From contig OX359198.1 in the NCBI GenBank assembly GCA_947172415.1, positions 2,325,401 through 2,389,400 on the forward strand: DNA of 64,000 bases. The letters run 5' to 3'. The translations under genes were made by a program, and so were the position numbers. This document shows, piece by piece, positions 62,375-64,000 of the stretch. The DNA comes from Chondrosia reniformis. Taxonomy: Eukaryota > Porifera > Demospongiae > Chondrillida > Chondrillidae. The notes under the pieces are model-generated. The model was given only the letters and a program-made list of their open reading frames with translations, was not told where the DNA came from and ran no database searches. Numbering within the stretch: position 1 is the first letter of the stretch; each line of letters starts with the position of its first letter.

Positions 62375-64000
62375 CATAGCAGTATCACTTTCGGTAGGCT
62401 GACACCACATTTTCCTTCTAGTATCAAATTTACATGGTAGACCTTTCGGTCTGGAACATCTGAGAGAGACACCATCACTGGCTTCAGACAGGGTTGCCAA
62501 GTGTGGGATCCCCTTGCCACAGTTGCACCAAAAACCAATATGGAGGTTGACCCTTTTCAGGAATTCCTCACCTAGAAATTTGTAGCTCACTTTGTGTATA
62601 CCTACTTCCAGATCACTCTTAATTGCTTTGCAACTAACATGTAGTTGCTTCAAGTGGTCAGCATGGCTACCTTTGGTAAGGGCATATTCACTGCAGAAGA
62701 GAGCTACCTCGATTCTTCCAGGCTTTTCCATTAGGTACACTTCCAGATTACCATGCACGAAATGGATACTTGATCTATCTGATTCCTCAGGACTGGATTC
62801 CCACCCATCCTTGTCTGCTAAATCAACTGCCAATTTACAGAAAACACCTCGAGGGAGATCCAGCAGATTTTTGGCAAACTTTTCCTGCTTAAAATTGAAT
62901 GCAAAACAGATATTTTCCACTATAGGCAAATCTGGAACTGGAGTGGTACCATAGGGCAGGACTATGGGGAGGAAGTACACTCCTGGCTGTACTTTAGCTG
63001 AGAGATTCACAAAATGGAGTACTTCCAAAAGCCATTCACTTGGGATATCTGGTCTGATCCCTACTTCTGCAAACAGATCTTCATGATCTTCCATCTTGAT
63101 GATCCCCGTCTTCTTATATCGTCTTATAGCTTTAGCTACTGGAAATTCTGGATGATACTGGATTGCAAGGAACTTTGAAATCTCCTTGTAGAGAATGGTA
63201 GCATTGGTACACACCCAATTGGATTCAGGGGAACCTTTTAGCTCAAAATAGGCAAAGAAGCCAAAGAGATGAAACAAGCGAAGCATGGCTGGGAACTGCC
63301 GATCTGTCAAGTCCTTGTCAATATATTTGCTGTCAAGACAAAATTCCAGTAAAACATCATATCTCAGAAGGATTTGAGGGATTTTCTTAGTGATAAGTTC
63401 CAAGAGAAACCACATCACTGGCATTTTCAGCTGCACACATCCTTTTTTTGAGGAAATAAGGGAGCGCAGCTTGTTGAGGTAATCCTGATCCTTTTTGAGG
63501 TCTGACTCATTTGTGATATTCTGGTACATCAGGTTGTTGACAAGGAAGGCTACATTCTCTGGATCACACACGAGGTGCTCATGGTATGGCTTATCTTCAA
63601 GACCTTTCAACTGAGCCTTAATCTTCTCTAGAGCTTCTCTGTGATTCGGCATAGCCAATAAAGCATCCTTAAATGTGGCCACAAAAAATATCTGAAGATT
63701 TGGCAACTTTACTTCAGAGGGTAGCTCTGGTTGCCTTAGCGACGTGACATAGATACTAGATAGCGAATGTTGCATCATATCCCAAACACTCTCGGAACAT
63801 GGAAGTGACTCGCAGGTCTGGCTATCTGGTCGGTAGGTGAGCTCCACTGGTTGGCTGAGCTCTTTAGAAGAATTGAACACTTGAATGTAAGTAGCTGGCA
63901 ATGTGAGCAGAAATGGAAGGGAATCTTGAAATGTTGGCTGTCCTCCAGTGTCCAAGAGGTGAACAAATGTCTTTTCCTTCAACTTCAATTCTTCCACATT
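62375..64000 (-). CDS. Gene B Roc-COR exon (5' part outside window)
   Basis: The reading frame is open from the edge through DTGGQ, TFKD and the COR-like region. Its end is set by homology with gene A. Up to the COR-like EVLHF segment it is almost identical to gene A, then it diverges strongly. At the place where gene A has a GTGAGT donor, gene B has ATAAGT. If the exon reads through, it stops 12 codons later, at 62339. G1 and the upstream ankyrin exons lie beyond the window. Confidence 0.75.

Noticed and set aside
1..64000. tRNA and rRNA genes
   Set aside because: By eye I found no cloverleaf with intact A and B boxes and no rRNA-like conserved stretch; a covariance-model search was not possible here.

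Overview
The window is animal nuclear DNA: AT-rich, with many short exons bounded by GT-AG introns and dense mobile-element debris. There are no bacterial operons. The gene family, the retroelements and the hammerhead motifs suggest a marine invertebrate, most likely a sponge (inference, not shown by the sequence alone).

The backbone is a head-to-tail array of at least three paralogous genes, all on the minus strand. Gene C starts at 22983 and runs off the left edge. Gene A is complete, from its ATG at 58692 to its stop at 24673. Gene B enters from the right edge and ends at 61315. Equivalent points in neighbouring copies lie about 36 kb apart, and the spacers (22984-24672 and 58693-61314) are homologous, so this is a large tandem duplication. 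Splice junctions in phase give gene A about 1,913 residues in this order: a short N-terminal exon; seven large ankyrin exons (L, 204-231 nt) alternating with six small ones (s, 78 or 90 nt); six more exons, the first four ankyrin-like; one 2.2-kb exon encoding a Roc-type GTPase ([17 protein letters not shown]) and a COR-like region; a linker; and two death-fold domains that look like CARDs. A repeat sensor, a nucleotide-switch module and a CARD tail together resemble an NLR-like immune or cell-death receptor. Function is inferred.

Layout: 1-2.9 kb, intron with a PHD-bearing retroelement fragment; 2.9-22.98 kb, gene C (first exon plus 8 L and 7 s exons); 23.0-24.67 kb, spacer; 24.67-28.06 kb, CARD, linker and Roc-COR exons of gene A; 28.1-37.7 kb, its middle exons among LINE, Ty3/gypsy and other RT fragments; 37.95-40.72 kb, a Penelope-like element; 37.7-58.7 kb, the ankyrin array and first exon; 58.7-61.3 kb, spacer; 61.3-64 kb, the 3' half of gene B.

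The introns were duplicated together with the exons, so they act as empty-site controls for each other. This defines many insertions to the base with their target-site duplications. It also shows 48-bp satellite arrays of different size in equivalent introns, and an RT fragment that was copied along with the exon modules. Four type-I hammerhead ribozyme motifs with independently paired stem I were found; three lie in Penelope-like 3' regions and the fourth in a 164-bp insertion.
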